Assembly: GCA_039105265.1 (NCBI GenBank)
Contig: JAPFFF010000018.1
Span: forward strand, 1 to 64,000
DNA from: Tritrichomonas musculus
Lineage: Eukaryota > Parabasalia > Tritrichomonadida > Tritrichomonadidae
DNA length: 64,000 nt
Direction: 5' to 3'
Numbering within the stretch: the stretch's first letter is position 1; every line of letters starts with the position of its first letter. Below, in pieces: positions 43,349 through 55,351 of this stretch. The notes under the pieces were generated by a model. The model ran no database searches. It had not been told where the DNA came from and saw only the letters and a program-made list of their open reading frames with translations. The position numbers and the translations under genes are program-made.

Positions 43349-46300
43349 ATGGCTTTGACTATCACCAATGACAATGTTCATGAAGCCTTTCAACCAGATC
43401 AACTCCAAGAAATACAAATTGCCGAAGGAAAGACTATAAAATGTATCTTAGTAACGGCAGATTTAAATACATTTCTAGAAAATAATAATATTAATTTTGA
43501 ACAAAAAGTAACATTTCATATTGATAATTTTAGTGATTTCGAATACTTTATCTTTGCTGCGGATGACTTTTGCGTTATGGTTACAGTTCCAGCTGAAAAA
43601 GAACAATTAAAACCTCTCAGTGAAAAACTTCTAAAAAGCGAACTTGTACCTGCAAATCCAGAAGATCAAAGCAAAATTACAGGGATTTTTGTTCAAGAAG
43701 GTGATCAAACCTTCCGTTTTACTGATAATCAACAATATGCAAGCGAAGGATTTGAAAAATTAAAGGATTTGTTTTCAGGATTAAGTTTTGAACCTGATGA
43801 AAGCATGACCAATTCAACATTTTTCCATTTCACTTCTTTACCAATTGCTATTAATGAAGTTATTCGTGGACAACCCCCAGCAGATTCAAATCCATTAGAA
43901 GCTTCTATTTCAACACAAATTGCTGGCCTCCTTCCTACTAATGAAGAACCACCACCAACCGAAGAGCAACCACCAACAGAAGAACAACCACCAACAGAAG
44001 AACAACCACCAACTGAGGAACAACCCCCAGCAGATTCAAATCCATTAGAAGCTCTTGCATCACAAGTTAATGGCCTCCTTCCTCCTAATGAAGAACAACC
44101 ACCAACAGAAGAACAACCACCAACAGAAGAACAACCAACAGAAGAACAACCAACAACAGAAGGACAACCAACAACAGAAGAACAACCAACAGAAGAACAA
44201 CCACCAACAGAAGGACAACCAACAGAAGAACAACCACCAACAGAAGAACAACCAACAACAGAAGAACAACCAACAACAGAAGAACAACCAACAACAGAAG
44301 AACAACCAACAACAGAAGAACAACCAACAACAGAAGAACAACCAACAACAGAAGAACAACCAACAACAGAAGAACAACCAACAACAGAAGAACAACCACC
44401 AACAGAAGAACAACCAACAACAGAAGAACAACCACCAACAGAAGAACAACCAACAGAAGAACAACCACCAACTGAGGAACAGCCCCCAGCAGATTCAAAT
44501 CCATTAGAAGCTCTTGCATCACAAGTTAATGGCCTCCTTCCTCCTAATGAAGAACAACCACCAACAGAAGAACAACCACCAACAGAAGAACAACCAACAA
44601 CAGAAGGACAACCACCAACAGAAGAACAACCACCAACAGAAGAGCAACCACCAACAGAAGAACAACCACCAACAGAAGAACAACCACCAACAGAAGAACA
44701 ACCACCTGCAGAGGAGTCTCAAGCTGGTCAATTAGATGAAGCCACAGATGGCTTGAAAGCATTATTGGGTGGAACAAATCAAGAAGGGGAAGGCGAACAA
44801 CCTGTAAATAATGAAAATGAAGAGGCAACACCCAATGAAGCTACCCAGGATGAAAGTTCAACAGAAGATATGAACAAGGAATCCAATCCAATGAATAAGT
44901 CTCTTCTTAAAGGTGATTTAGAAAATTTAGTCGACGAGATCAACCCAGAGGATAATGAAGATGAACATCCAGGTCTTAACGATTCTACCAAGGATATTGC
45001 TCAAGATATGCATGATGCCTTATTTGGCCCAGCTGAAACAAAATCACTTTTGAGCAGGAATTTTGAACCTACTTCAGATTTAATGCCAAATCGAAGAGAA
45101 GACATCGAAGTTCTTCAAGATCTGACATTAAGCTGCCTTTATTCAACAGAGCAAGATGACACATTCAATGAATTCCTTGGTGAATTAACTGATGATCCAT
45201 ATGCAACCATTCATATCAAACAAAGTTCAGATGGAGAAGAGTATGCCAGCTTTTGCACAAATAAACACTTGATTGTTGTACCAAAATCATCAACTGAACA
45301 GATTGATGAAATTCTTAATCAAATTCAAAATTCCGAAATTTATTTTATTGATGATGAAACACAGAATGCATTGAATGAAGGATTCAAATCTGATGTTCTT
45401 CAGAATTTCCCATCTGCTGAAAAGCTCAATGATATTAGGGAAGTTCTTCCAACAAAAGTAAATGAACAATTTGAAGGAATTGAACCTCAAGATACGATGA
45501 CGTATTCTACTTTCTTTTTCTTGTCACAAGAAGCGATTTGTGCTTATGTTGAACTCCAACAACCAAAATACAATCTGAAAACTGTAACAGATGATTTGAA
45601 TAAGCTCTTTGAGCCTAAAGAGGAAACTATTGATGATGAACATGCCAGAGAATATGTATATGATGAAGACGTTCTTTCAATCCCCGAAGGTTTGGATGTA
45701 AACGATTTTTATTTAGTTAATCATGTTAAACAAATCCAAATTTTACCTGATCAAAAGGAACCAATCAGATGCTTATTTTCAGCAATATCTGATGTTAATA
45801 TTTTTGATAACTATTGCAAATATTTAAAGCTTGGTGAAGTTGCAACATATCATTTTTCATATGTTCCAAATGATACAAAAGACAAACCAGATGAATTCTT
45901 CAGCATGTGCACAGGAAAAGAATTAATTTGTCTTATTAACCCAAGTGAAGATCATATCAAAGTAGCATTCAGATCAGTTAAAAATAGTTATGTTGTTCCA
46001 TGCAGCATTGAGGATAGTGAGACACTTAAAACATATAATGGTGTTCTTCCTATTCAAAGGTTTGCAACAAAGCCAATGATTGGCTATGTCAACAGACAAA
46101 TTTCAGAACAGAAAACAACTTATAAATTTGATGAGTTCAATTATCAAAATCCTCCGACTTTCTCTTCTTACTTCAACGTAACTATCGATTCATTCTTAGG
46201 ATGCCTTTCTTCTGAAATTACTGATGAATGCGAAATCTCTATTTTGGACAAAGATTATCAATTTGGACATGAGTATACTCACGAACGTGATCCATGCTCA

Positions 46301-49300
46301 TTATTTGATAAAAATTTCGATACAAAGGATTTAATCGGTGTTAACAATGTTCGTGAAATTGAATTGGCACCAAATAAATTTGTTCAATGTTTATTTTCAT
46401 CAACAGAAGACATTGTTCTTGAGAAATATCTTTCATTCATGCAATTCGGAAAGGCAGTTTCATACCATTTCTCATCATCTCCTAATGGCAGAGTTAATTA
46501 TTTCAGCTTGTGCACAGGAAATGACTTGGTTGTATTGTTTAATCCATCTCAAAAACAATTGAATATGTTCCTTAACAGGATCAAAAATTCTTATCTTATT
46601 CCATGTGGTCTCAATGACAGGAGCCAGCTCTTTTTCTACGACTATCTCAATAAAATTCAAAATATTGCTTCAGATAAAGATGTTCCTCTAATTGTTGAAG
46701 AAATTAAACAAGTAAAGGATTCAGGATATCCAAGACAAATCTTATATGATGTTGGATTTTCATATGAAAAATTCTTATATATTGCTTATTCTACTTTCTT
46801 AGGATATCATATTCGAAGCCAATTCCTTGAACCTCTTACACCACCACTCGAGTATAAGATATACAATATTAAAGACTTTATTTTCCTTCGTAACCTTAAT
46901 TATGGCAAATCACTTGCTCTAAACTGGCCAGAAGGAAAGATTTATGCATTAAAGAAATATTATGATGACTTTAAATTCAACCAGTCTCAATATCTTTACA
47001 GGAATAAGAAGATGAGCTGTGTTATTCCTTTCTATGGCGAAGCACGAAATGACCATCATTATTTAGTTTTCGGCTATGGTTCACGAGGAACACTTAAGGA
47101 AGTTTCTTCCAGTCAATATCTTAACACAGCAACATGCAGAAAAATTACAGCTGAGCTTGCCTTTGGCTTAACTTATCTTCATATGACTGGTACTAAGCCT
47201 TGTTCAGTTAATCCTGAACATGTTTCAGTTAGTTGGAATTATGACGTTTATTTAACAGACTTTGATGATTATGAAAGGGTATTAAATTGCACTCCCGAAC
47301 AACATGATGCAACAAACCTTGCCAACGTTTTATACACTTTGGTCACTGGTGAGACTGCCTCCTCCTCATCAATAAATTCAAAATCAATTCCATCAATTTA
47401 TGGAGCAGTTTCACGTATTTTTGAATTATGCAAGAAACCAGAATCTACTGCTTGTGACATAGTTGCCGAAATTTTAGCTGATAAAGGTTTTTCAAACGAA
47501 GAAGTCCTTCTTGATAGACTTTATAAAGAACTACCAGTTCAATTCGAATCTGTTGAAGCATTCCCAGGTGCTCCAGTCAATTTCTATAATCCAGATTGCA
47601 GTGATATTAATGATACTATGCTCAATACAATTAAGACTTTGAACTTTGGATCAGTTTTGACTTTCCACTTTGTATTAAATGAAGATGAACAAGGTAATGA
47701 ACAAGAATCAGAGAGAAAATTTGTTTTTGAAAGTAATCACAATTGTGGCGTATTAGAAAACGTAACACCAAAAGTTATGAATATTGTTATTTCAAAGGCA
47801 AGAAACAGTATAGTTGCTCCTGTCACTGATAAGGATTTAGATACACTCTTTGAGTATTACAACTTTGACCTTATCCAAAACATCTTAAGAGATCCACAAT
47901 TATCTGCATTTAGAGAAAGGATTCCAAATATTATTAATGAAATGAGTGATTTTAAAGAGAAAGATCTCACAGCAGATACTTTGGCACTCTCATATGCAAT
48001 TGCTCATCCACCTCCACCACCACCAGAATTAGAAAAGGAAGTTGTTGAACAACCACCACTTCAATTCCCTTCGGTTTCTCTCCTCAATAGAAGTTTCAAC
48101 CTCAAAACAGATATTCCAGAAAACCAAATTAAAGATATTGAAGTTTTTAATGATTTCGTTGTTAGCTGCCTTTACTCAACAAAAGAAGATTATCCATTTA
48201 ACGAATTAATTAAAGGCTTTGCCAAAGATAAGTTAGTTACAGTTCATTTCAGCGAAGATACAAATACAAATGAAGAATATGTTAGTTTCTGTACAGATAA
48301 GAAATTAATTTTATTGCCTGCTAAAAAGGAATACACGCAAGAAGCTGAAAAAGTTACTTGCGGTAATAAGCAAGTTAATAAAATTCTAGATCGCATCAAA
48401 GAAGTTAAAGTTTATGGTGTAGATCCAGAAGATAGAAGCCGTTTATTCGGTTTCACCAATTTCGATTTACTTCAATCATTTGCCGATCAAAAGGAAATGG
48501 AAGGACTCTCAGAAAAAGTTAAGACAGCACACGAAGAACTTCTTCCAAAGGATCTCGAATTTGATGAAGCACCAATGAAATATTCAACATACTTTGCACA
48601 CTCTGGCGACGCTGTTACAGCTTATTATGTTTTACTTAATCCTGATTATGAACCACCTAGCCCAGATGCAAAAACAATAGATCAATCCATTGACTTTGGA
48701 CAATCATTTGATCAAATCTTACCAAACTCTACTACAAACCCATCATATATTAATGTAGATCCTGATGACGATGCTAAGAAAGCATTCGAGCTCTATTTAA
48801 GAGCAGCAGAAAGAGATGATCCAGCAGCTCTCTTCAACTTAGGTTTAATGTATTCAAGAGGACAAGGAACTCCAAAAGATAAAAAGAAAGCAGCAGAATA
48901 TTATGCTAAGGCTGCAGCACGTGGAAATCCAAAGGCTCAATTCAATCTTGGTCTTATGTATGCCAAAGGTGAAGGTGTTCCAGAAGATAAACGAAAAGCA
49001 GCTGAACTTTATGAGTTAGCTGCTAACCAAGGAAACGCAAAAGCACAATCCAATCTTGGTCTTATGTATTCAAGAGGTGATGGTGTTGAACAAAACTGTG
49101 AAAAAGCAGTTGATCTTTATGAAAAGGCTGCCGCTCAAAATGATGCAGATGCACAACTCAACTTAGGTCTCATGTACGACCAAGGCGAAGGTGTACCTGT
49201 TAACAAGGCAAGAGCAGTAGAGTTATATACAAAATCAGCTGAAAACGGAAACGCCAAAGCTCAATTCAACCTTGGTGTTATGTATCACAAAGGTGAAGAA

Positions 49301-52111
49301 GGAGTTTTAGAAAAGGATAACAAGAAAGCTGTTGAGCTTTATACAAAAGCTGCTGATAAAGGTGTTGCACAAGCACAATTCAACCTTGGTGTTTTATACT
49401 CTAAAGGTGACAAAGATATTCCAGTTGATAAAGAGAAGGCTGTTGAACTCTTCACAAAAGCAGCAGAACAAGGCGATGCAGATGCACAACTTAACCTTGG
49501 TGCCATGTATGCTAAAGGTGAAGGTGTTCCAGAAGTAGACAAGGCTAAGACAGTTGAACTTTATAAGAAAGCAGCTGAACAAGACAATCCAAAGGCCCAA
49601 TTCAACCTTGGTGTTATGTATTCTAAAGGAGAAGGTGTTGAGAAGGATCCTAAAGAAGCAGCCAAATACTACCAAAAGGCAGCTGATCAAAATATACCAC
49701 AAGCCTTATTCAATCTTGGTGTTCTTTACTTCAAAGGCGCAGAAGGAGTTCCAGAGGACAAGGCCAAAGCAGCAGAACTTTTCGAAAAGGCTGCTGAATT
49801 GAATCCAAAGAACACAAAGGCACTCTTCAACCTTGCCGTTATGTATCAGAAAGGTGAAGGTGTTGAAAAAGATGAACAAAAGGCACTTGAACTTTATGAA
49901 AGAGCAGCAGAACTCAACAACAAAGATGCCCTTCTTAACCTCGGTGTTATGTATGGTGAAGGAAGCGGCGGTGTTGATCAAGACAAAGAAAAGGCTCTTG
50001 AATACTATCAAAGAGCAGCAGATCTTGGAAATGCCAAAGCACAATTGAACTTAGGTTTAATGTATCAAAAAGGTGATGGATGCGAACCTGATAAAGAAAA
50101 GGCCAAACATTATTATGAATTATCAGAGAAACAAGGAAACATCCAAGCACGACTCAATTTGGCACAACTTCTCTTGGAAGATGAAAATCAAGATGAAGCT
50201 ACCAAGATTCTTCGTAAAGCTGCTGAAGAAGGAAATGTTGAAGCAATGCTCAAACTTGCCGAGAAATACCAAGAAGATGACCAAATGCCAGAAGCACTCA
50301 AATGGTATTCAGAAGCAGCATCAAAAGGAAGCCCAGAAGGTCAATTAGAACTTGGTAAGATGTATCTCAACGGAAATGGAACAGCTCAAGATCTTGATAA
50401 AGCTGAACAATTCCTCCAAGAAGCTGCAGATAACGGATTAAACGAAGCACTTCTCTATCTTGGCGATCTTTATGAAAAACGTGGTGACCATGAAAAGGCA
50501 AACGAATATTATCATAAAGCAGTCGATGCTAATGTTGAAGGCGCTAATGAAAGACTTAACAAACCTGAATCTGAAGCATCTGAAGCATTCAAGGATCACA
50601 CACAAGCTGAGGAAGAACAACATCATGAAGAAGAACAACATCATGAAGAGGAACAACATCATGAAGAAGAACAACATCATGAAGAGGAACAACATCATGA
50701 AGAACAACATCATGAAGAAGAACAACATCACGAAGAGGAACAACATCATGAAGAAGAAGCATCCCATGAGAAAGAACAACCTCATGAAGAGGAACAACAT
50801 CATGAAGAGGAAGCATCCCATGAGAAAGAACAACCTCACGAAGAGGAAGAACAACATGAGAAAGAACCACATCATGAAGAAGAAGAAACACCACAAACAA
50901 GAGAACCCGCACAAGAAGAAGTACCACCAGAAAGTGAAGAAAATGGTGATAATGAAGATAATATTATTCAAGAAGAAGAAGATGAAAGAGAAACAATCGA
51001 TAAACTTTATGAAAATCTTGAAAATAGAATCAAGATTCTTCATGACATTTCCAATGAACCATATTCTGATATCAAATCAGCTCTTGATGATGTTGAAGAT
51101 AATGTTGTTTACAGAGGTCTTTCAGAGTGCCTCCATACATACAACCAAGCAAACAGATCATTAAGAGGAACAGAAGACGAAGTTGAATCATTAATAAATC
51201 AAATTAACGAAGAAACAAAGGCAAACTTAAGCAATCTTCCATCTCTTAAGAGAGATAGTAAAGGCCATATTTCACTTAATCGACCAAATGGCTTCTTACC
51301 TCTCGATGATGTTACACCATCTAATTCATCAGAAGTTCTTAGTGATGATGAAGACATTTCTAGAATGAAATCAGATATTCAATCCTTAATGACAGACGCA
51401 CAATCCTTAGAGACACAAATTTCACAAATTAATAAACAGATTGAAAACTCAAGAGCCACAACATCCAAATCTGCTCCACGTGTTTCTGGAAGTACATTAC
51501 TTTCTGCAAACAATTCAGGCTCAAGCTCAAATGCAGAGATGGTTTCATTAATTAAAGAACCAGATGTACCTACTCCACGTAGAGTACAAAAGAAGATCCA
51601 ACCACCTTTAGAATCAAGTAATGCAACAGCACCTAGAATTTCATCACCTCGTTCAGCACGAAACAAGATCAAGAATCTTCAAAGTAAGTCTGATAAAGGT
51701 GATGCTAAAGCTCAATATTCACTTGGTGCTTGCTATGCACTTGGTGAAGGCGTTCCACAAGATAAAGAGAAGGCTTTACAATATTACTTAATGGCAGCTG
51801 CTCAAGGTGATAAATATGCCCAATATGCTGCTGCTGCTAGTTATTCATATGGAAAGGGAACAGAGGTTAATAAAGAAAGGGCATTTCAATTATATCTTCA
51901 AGCTGCTAACCAAGGACTTGATAAAGCTCAATTTGCTGTTGGTCACTTTTATGAATACGGACAAGGTGGTGTAGAACAAAATCATGATATAGCTGTAGAA
52001 TGGTATAAGAAGGCAGCCGACCAAGGACACAAAAGTGCCATCGAAGCTCTTAAGAGCGAATCAGATGAAGGCGGTGCTGCTTTGTTACAAGACTATTCTT
52101 CTAATGAGTGA
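43349..52111 (+). CDS. Giant Sel1-repeat protein with degenerate kinase domain
   Basis: A 2,920-residue host protein. A module of ~170-200 residues occurs six times (about 1-180, 580-760, 790-960, 990-1160, 1395-1555, 1590-1775). Each copy has a [VI]xx[IV]xxxxxxxxC[LI][YFV]S[TA]-like start, a HF/HI strand, an FCT or MCTGK-type strand and a closing STFF or STY-like strand. Residues ~204-457 are PTEEQP repeats. Residues ~1170-1390 are a kinase-like fold that keeps YALKKYY but lacks HRD and has LTDFDDY in place of DFG, so a pseudokinase. About 18 Sel1 repeats (~1807-2400) follow, then a His/Glu tract, a coiled region and three more Sel1 repeats. Probably a scaffold. Confidence 0.9.
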   Translation: MALTITNDNVHEAFQPDQLQEIQIAEGKTIKCILVTADLNTFLENNNINFEQKVTFHIDNFSDFEYFIFAADDFCVMVTVPAEKEQLKPLSEKLLKSELVPANPEDQSKITGIFVQEGDQTFRFTDNQQYASEGFEKLKDLFSGLSFEPDESMTNSTFFHFTSLPIAINEVIRGQPPADSNPLEASISTQIAGLLPTNEEPPPTEEQPPTEEQPPTEEQPPTEEQPPADSNPLEALASQVNGLLPPNEEQPPTEEQPPTEEQPTEEQPTTEGQPTTEEQPTEEQPPTEGQPTEEQPPTEEQPTTEEQPTTEEQPTTEEQPTTEEQPTTEEQPTTEEQPTTEEQPTTEEQPPTEEQPTTEEQPPTEEQPTEEQPPTEEQPPADSNPLEALASQVNGLLPPNEEQPPTEEQPPTEEQPTTEGQPPTEEQPPTEEQPPTEEQPPTEEQPPTEEQPPAEESQAGQLDEATDGLKALLGGTNQEGEGEQPVNNENEEATPNEATQDESSTEDMNKESNPMNKSLLKGDLENLVDEINPEDNEDEHPGLNDSTKDIAQDMHDALFGPAETKSLLSRNFEPTSDLMPNRREDIEVLQDLTLSCLYSTEQDDTFNEFLGELTDDPYATIHIKQSSDGEEYASFCTNKHLIVVPKSSTEQIDEILNQIQNSEIYFIDDETQNALNEGFKSDVLQNFPSAEKLNDIREVLPTKVNEQFEGIEPQDTMTYSTFFFLSQEAICAYVELQQPKYNLKTVTDDLNKLFEPKEETIDDEHAREYVYDEDVLSIPEGLDVNDFYLVNHVKQIQILPDQKEPIRCLFSAISDVNIFDNYCKYLKLGEVATYHFSYVPNDTKDKPDEFFSMCTGKELICLINPSEDHIKVAFRSVKNSYVVPCSIEDSETLKTYNGVLPIQRFATKPMIGYVNRQISEQKTTYKFDEFNYQNPPTFSSYFNVTIDSFLGCLSSEITDECEISILDKDYQFGHEYTHERDPCSLFDKNFDTKDLIGVNNVREIELAPNKFVQCLFSSTEDIVLEKYLSFMQFGKAVSYHFSSSPNGRVNYFSLCTGNDLVVLFNPSQKQLNMFLNRIKNSYLIPCGLNDRSQLFFYDYLNKIQNIASDKDVPLIVEEIKQVKDSGYPRQILYDVGFSYEKFLYIAYSTFLGYHIRSQFLEPLTPPLEYKIYNIKDFIFLRNLNYGKSLALNWPEGKIYALKKYYDDFKFNQSQYLYRNKKMSCVIPFYGEARNDHHYLVFGYGSRGTLKEVSSSQYLNTATCRKITAELAFGLTYLHMTGTKPCSVNPEHVSVSWNYDVYLTDFDDYERVLNCTPEQHDATNLANVLYTLVTGETASSSSINSKSIPSIYGAVSRIFELCKKPESTACDIVAEILADKGFSNEEVLLDRLYKELPVQFESVEAFPGAPVNFYNPDCSDINDTMLNTIKTLNFGSVLTFHFVLNEDEQGNEQESERKFVFESNHNCGVLENVTPKVMNIVISKARNSIVAPVTDKDLDTLFEYYNFDLIQNILRDPQLSAFRERIPNIINEMSDFKEKDLTADTLALSYAIAHPPPPPPELEKEVVEQPPLQFPSVSLLNRSFNLKTDIPENQIKDIEVFNDFVVSCLYSTKEDYPFNELIKGFAKDKLVTVHFSEDTNTNEEYVSFCTDKKLILLPAKKEYTQEAEKVTCGNKQVNKILDRIKEVKVYGVDPEDRSRLFGFTNFDLLQSFADQKEMEGLSEKVKTAHEELLPKDLEFDEAPMKYSTYFAHSGDAVTAYYVLLNPDYEPPSPDAKTIDQSIDFGQSFDQILPNSTTNPSYINVDPDDDAKKAFELYLRAAERDDPAALFNLGLMYSRGQGTPKDKKKAAEYYAKAAARGNPKAQFNLGLMYAKGEGVPEDKRKAAELYELAANQGNAKAQSNLGLMYSRGDGVEQNCEKAVDLYEKAAAQNDADAQLNLGLMYDQGEGVPVNKARAVELYTKSAENGNAKAQFNLGVMYHKGEEGVLEKDNKKAVELYTKAADKGVAQAQFNLGVLYSKGDKDIPVDKEKAVELFTKAAEQGDADAQLNLGAMYAKGEGVPEVDKAKTVELYKKAAEQDNPKAQFNLGVMYSKGEGVEKDPKEAAKYYQKAADQNIPQALFNLGVLYFKGAEGVPEDKAKAAELFEKAAELNPKNTKALFNLAVMYQKGEGVEKDEQKALELYERAAELNNKDALLNLGVMYGEGSGGVDQDKEKALEYYQRAADLGNAKAQLNLGLMYQKGDGCEPDKEKAKHYYELSEKQGNIQARLNLAQLLLEDENQDEATKILRKAAEEGNVEAMLKLAEKYQEDDQMPEALKWYSEAASKGSPEGQLELGKMYLNGNGTAQDLDKAEQFLQEAADNGLNEALLYLGDLYEKRGDHEKANEYYHKAVDANVEGANERLNKPESEASEAFKDHTQAEEEQHHEEEQHHEEEQHHEEEQHHEEEQHHEEQHHEEEQHHEEEQHHEEEASHEKEQPHEEEQHHEEEASHEKEQPHEEEEQHEKEPHHEEEETPQTREPAQEEVPPESEENGDNEDNIIQEEEDERETIDKLYENLENRIKILHDISNEPYSDIKSALDDVEDNVVYRGLSECLHTYNQANRSLRGTEDEVESLINQINEETKANLSNLPSLKRDSKGHISLNRPNGFLPLDDVTPSNSSEVLSDDEDISRMKSDIQSLMTDAQSLETQISQINKQIENSRATTSKSAPRVSGSTLLSANNSGSSSNAEMVSLIKEPDVPTPRRVQKKIQPPLESSNATAPRISSPRSARNKIKNLQSKSDKGDAKAQYSLGACYALGEGVPQDKEKALQYYLMAAAQGDKYAQYAAAASYSYGKGTEVNKERAFQLYLQAANQGLDKAQFAVGHFYEYGQGGVEQNHDIAVEWYKKAADQGHKSAIEALKSESDEGGAALLQDYSSNE
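43960..44712 (+). repeat. PTEEQP-coding minisatellite
   Basis: Tandem 15-21 bp units (for example CAACCAACAACAGAAGAA) encode [P/T]-T-E-E-Q-P repeats. The array is interrupted by two copies of a longer unit encoding [20 protein letters not shown]; a third, diverged copy lies just before the array at about 43870. Purity of the units suggests recent slippage and length differences between strains. Long antisense frames here are Leu/Cys-rich shadows. Confidence 0.9.
50605..50900 (+). repeat. EEQHHE-coding minisatellite
   Basis: Tandem 15-18 bp units encode [17 protein letters not shown] repeats, then a larger unit [15 protein letters not shown] twice. It links the main Sel1 block to the coiled region of the same protein. 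His/Glu-rich tracts can bind metal or simply serve as a flexible spacer. Confidence 0.88.
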
Positions 52112-52443
52112 ATTTTAATTTGAAATTTTAATTTTAATTTTTTTTTTAAAACGAAAAAAATATAATAATTCTTTTTCTTTATTTTTTTCTTTATGACTCC
52201 ATTCATCATTTATTATAATATATATTTCCTAATAATTTTGAATAATACAAAATAATGTTTATTTTGATTTAGTGAAAAAAAAATGAAACAAGATCATTCT
52301 TAAGCGTACAATAATACTTTTTATAGATATAAAATATTTGCATTTTTATAACTGTTTAATCAATTGACCAATGATTTTAAGAAAGCGACTTTGACCAATT
52401 ATACATTCAATATTAGACTCAACCATTCAAGATATAATAATAC
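52112..52443. other. Intergenic spacer
   Basis: Contains the 3' end of the large gene, with poly-T/poly-A runs, and the upstream region of the NOL6-like gene. No reading frame and no clear N-terminal extension of the next gene is visible. TCAATATT and TCAACCATT near 52407-52430 are poor matches to the trichomonad initiator. Confidence 0.5.
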
Positions 52444-54216
52444 ATGGAAAATTATAAAATTTTCGATTTAATTATTCGTGTGAATACAAAAACTAAGGTT
52501 GATGAAAAAACAATCGACAATATATGCGCAATTCTCAAAACAGCTTTTTCTGACCGTGCTGTTTTAATCACTGGATATATTGAAAATGGAATTTTATACC
52601 TTGGCATTAATTTAAACGCAAACGTTGATTTTAATCGCGAGATAGACCCTGGTCCTCATCCAAAAGATCCATCAGCAGCAGCTTATCGTGAATTTTGGGG
52701 AGAAAAATCAATTCTTCGAAGATTCCCAGATGGATCTCTTCTTGAGTCAGTAGGATGGGGTTCTGAACCAATTAAAGAATTGACTGTTTATGCATTACAA
52801 AAACATTTTTCTCCAGACGTGTCTATTGATATTGCTCCTAACGATTTATCTCGAATTTTTACCCTACCAGGCAATAAAAACTTTTCTACAACATCAAAAA
52901 CGCAGGATGCATTTGATGAACTCGTTACAATTATGAATTCTTTAAAGCTCTCTGTTGGAATAAAATCAATATCAACATATTCACCTTTTCTTAGAGGTAC
53001 ATCAGTTTTCCCTTATGAGCCTCTACAAACTGGTCACGTTTGTATATGCCCACACTCTATACAAGTATTAGCTCGACTTGAATCTTCCTCTGCTTGGCCA
53101 ACCAGGCTCGAACCACTAATAAAATTTAAGATTGCCGTTTATATTGAAATTGCTGAATTATTGAATAAGAAAAATATTCAATCTCAAGCTCATTACGAAG
53201 GAGTATACGTTCTTTTTAGAGGATACATATTTGAGATTAAAGCAATTCATGATGATGAACTTTATCATTTTAATAAAACTCCACACGGAGATATAGTTCG
53301 CTTTATTGATCAAGTTCAACTTCGTCATCATTCGTTTATTTCAGCTCTTGGTTCTCGTTTTATTTCTTTTTCCGAAGCAGTACGCGCGTCAATTCGTTGG
53401 GTTCGTTCAAAAGGAATTACATCACAATTTCTCAGCCAAGAAGCGATTGAATTAATGGTTGCTTCCATATACATGAATACTGATGAAGCGTCACCACCTT
53501 CTTATCCATATTCAGGGCTTCTTAGATTTCTTGAATTATTATCGAAATTGACAAAAAGAACAGATAACATTATATCTATCCATGATATAATTCCTAGCGT
53601 CGAAACAAAAGGATTCCCTCTTATTCTTGTTTCGGACTACTGCCCAAACTCTGAATTTACAAGAAACAGCAAGCTTAACCAAAATAATTCTTTTATTATT
53701 GACTTTTTGAAAAAAGCAGCTACGCAATCATTAACAATAGCAACTGAAAATCCTTTTAGGACAAGAATAGCTCTGAAACAAATGTTTGCAATTCCGACAA
53801 AGCATTGGAAAATTGATTGCCTCTTTAGTTCCAAAAAAAGACCTCATAGTGATTATTGCCTTTTTTGCGAGGAAGAAAGTAAGAAAGGTATGTTCGAAAA
53901 GAAGACAAAGATTCCTTTAAAACTTGAAGAATTATATGTTGATTTTGATCCAGCAAAACTGTTCGTTAATGAAATTGTCGAACGCTTTGGCTCGTTTATG
54001 AACTTTTGGTATGATGAACTTGGCGGCCCAGCTGTTGGAATTTCATATGATGATGATCTACTCAAAGGAAAGGAAATGAATGAAGATAATTTGAAATATG
54101 CACAGAAAATAGACTCAAATCTTATTGCAACAGATATTGAATCAATTACTCAACAAATTAGTATAATTGGTGGTGATTTAATTAAGTCAATTAACCGAAG
54201 ACTACGAATTGCATAA
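52444..54216 (+). CDS. Short NOL6/Utp22 (Nrap) homologue
   Basis: A 590-residue protein with the Nrap signature. GPHP...AAYREFWGEKSILRRF then PDGSLLESVGW at about residues 70-104 matches the FRxFWGxKxxLRRFxDGxIxExVxW block of NOL6/Utp22, and the C-terminus has FGSFMNFWYDELGGPAVGIS as in the last Nrap domain. NOL6/Utp22 is part of the UTP-C complex of the small-subunit processome for pre-18S rRNA. Usual length is about 1,100-1,250 residues; this one covers roughly the second half. The upstream 332 bases contain no missing part, so the gene is naturally short or was truncated earlier. Confidence 0.82.
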   Translation: MENYKIFDLIIRVNTKTKVDEKTIDNICAILKTAFSDRAVLITGYIENGILYLGINLNANVDFNREIDPGPHPKDPSAAAYREFWGEKSILRRFPDGSLLESVGWGSEPIKELTVYALQKHFSPDVSIDIAPNDLSRIFTLPGNKNFSTTSKTQDAFDELVTIMNSLKLSVGIKSISTYSPFLRGTSVFPYEPLQTGHVCICPHSIQVLARLESSSAWPTRLEPLIKFKIAVYIEIAELLNKKNIQSQAHYEGVYVLFRGYIFEIKAIHDDELYHFNKTPHGDIVRFIDQVQLRHHSFISALGSRFISFSEAVRASIRWVRSKGITSQFLSQEAIELMVASIYMNTDEASPPSYPYSGLLRFLELLSKLTKRTDNIISIHDIIPSVETKGFPLILVSDYCPNSEFTRNSKLNQNNSFIIDFLKKAATQSLTIATENPFRTRIALKQMFAIPTKHWKIDCLFSSKKRPHSDYCLFCEEESKKGMFEKKTKIPLKLEELYVDFDPAKLFVNEIVERFGSFMNFWYDELGGPAVGISYDDDLLKGKEMNEDNLKYAQKIDSNLIATDIESITQQISIIGGDLIKSINRRLRIA

Positions 54217-54719
54217 TTCTTATTTAATCATCCTGATTTATATTTATTTGTATTATATGATTTTGTTGTTATATAAAAAATTATACTAACGAATTTATCA
54301 TTAAAAATAATAATATTGATTTAAATCAAAAAAAAAAAAAAAAAGTATTCATTTTGTGCATTGAGTAAAAGTTGCTTTTTTAAAAACCTCTCTAATAAAT
54401 CATTGCAATTATATGCAAATTTATATTATAATAAAAAAAAAAAAGCAAATTAATTTTTCGTAATTAAAAGTGGAATCCTTAAAATATATTGAGTCCAAGT
54501 TGAGTTTACCTGGCGAAAAAGAAAGGCTAATCATTTTTTGTGCCATTCGTCTAAGTAAATATCATATGCCTTTTTCTTCTTATTTTTTTCTATTAGTTTT
54601 CTCAAAATTTCTCATTTTTAAAAAAACAAGACATTAGAATGGAAAATTTTGAGATTCTACTATCAAAATTGAAAAGGTATCAATCATTTAAGTGACTCAT
54701 TTCATTTTTTTTCCAAAAG
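54217..54719. other. Intergenic spacer with initiator cluster
   Basis: AT-rich with A16-type runs (54330-54344, 54431-54443). No gene seen except the leader of the next small ORF. Three TCAYTW words lie near its right end. Confidence 0.5.
54684..54707 (+). promoter_or_regulatory. Cluster of TCAYTW initiator-like sites
   Basis: TCATTT occurs at 54684, 54697 and 54702, that is 36, 23 and 18 bases before the ATG at 54720. Trichomonad initiators have the form TCAYTW and lie within about 10-50 bases of the start codon. The position supports expression of the short ORF that follows. Confidence 0.5.
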
Positions 54720-54932
54720 ATGAGTCGCTCTAATTCAAACAATGATCATTCTACAAATGAATATAATGAACGATTGACGGGCCAAACTGATCGTAATATT
54801 ATTGATTTACCAGGAACATTGCAAATACTTGATACCCAAGATCAAGATTCAGTTTCCACAATTGTCTATAAATCTTACGATGAGGTACTTCAAGAAAGTG
54901 AACATTACATTATCAATGAAAATATGACCTAA
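54720..54932 (+). CDS. Small hypothetical protein
   Basis: A 70-residue acidic, Ser/Asn/Asp-rich product (MSRSNSNNDHSTNEYNERLT, then VYKSYDEVLQESEHYI) with no recognised domain. The initiator-like cluster 18-36 bases upstream and codon use like that of the neighbours favour a real gene. Length is the main doubt. Confidence 0.5.
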   Translation: MSRSNSNNDHSTNEYNERLTGQTDRNIIDLPGTLQILDTQDQDSVSTIVYKSYDEVLQESEHYIINENMT

Positions 54933-55351
54933 GATACGTTCAGAAGATCATTGTATTTTATTTCGTTGTAATGTGTTCATTTTTTAAATTACTATCGTAA
55001 TATTTTACATTTATTGTTTTTTTTATTTATAAAGTTAAGCTTTAAAGGTGAACCAATACATATGGAATTTTGGTTTGTATTTCGTAATATAATAATTTAA
55101 ACACTAATTATATTTTGAAAGTTGTAATGAATGCATTTAAATGACTATTAGAAAGCAATATATTTATTTTTTTAACAAGTAAATTGCTTTATGAAATTAC
55201 TCCATAAAAAAAAAAACAATACCCATCATAAGTATAAAATATCCAGAATTCAACATTATGAATATATAAACTGTATTTTGATGAATCTGTTTAATTTTTT
55301 TTTAATAATTATTAAATAACAAAAGATATATAAATAAAAACATAAAGAATA
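54933..55351. other. Intergenic spacer between convergent genes
   Basis: AT-rich 419-base gap between the short gene and the 3' end of the reverse-strand coiled-coil gene. No supported feature seen. Confidence 0.5.

Noticed and set aside
44060-44831. Long antisense and frame-shifted ORFs rich in Leu/Val/Cys/Trp or Gln/Asn
   Set aside because: They are shadows of the in-frame PTEEQP minisatellite; simple repeats without stops keep all frames open.
49332-50348. Several short ORFs on both strands across the Sel1 region
   Set aside because: They follow the periodic Sel1 repeat DNA and have no independent support.
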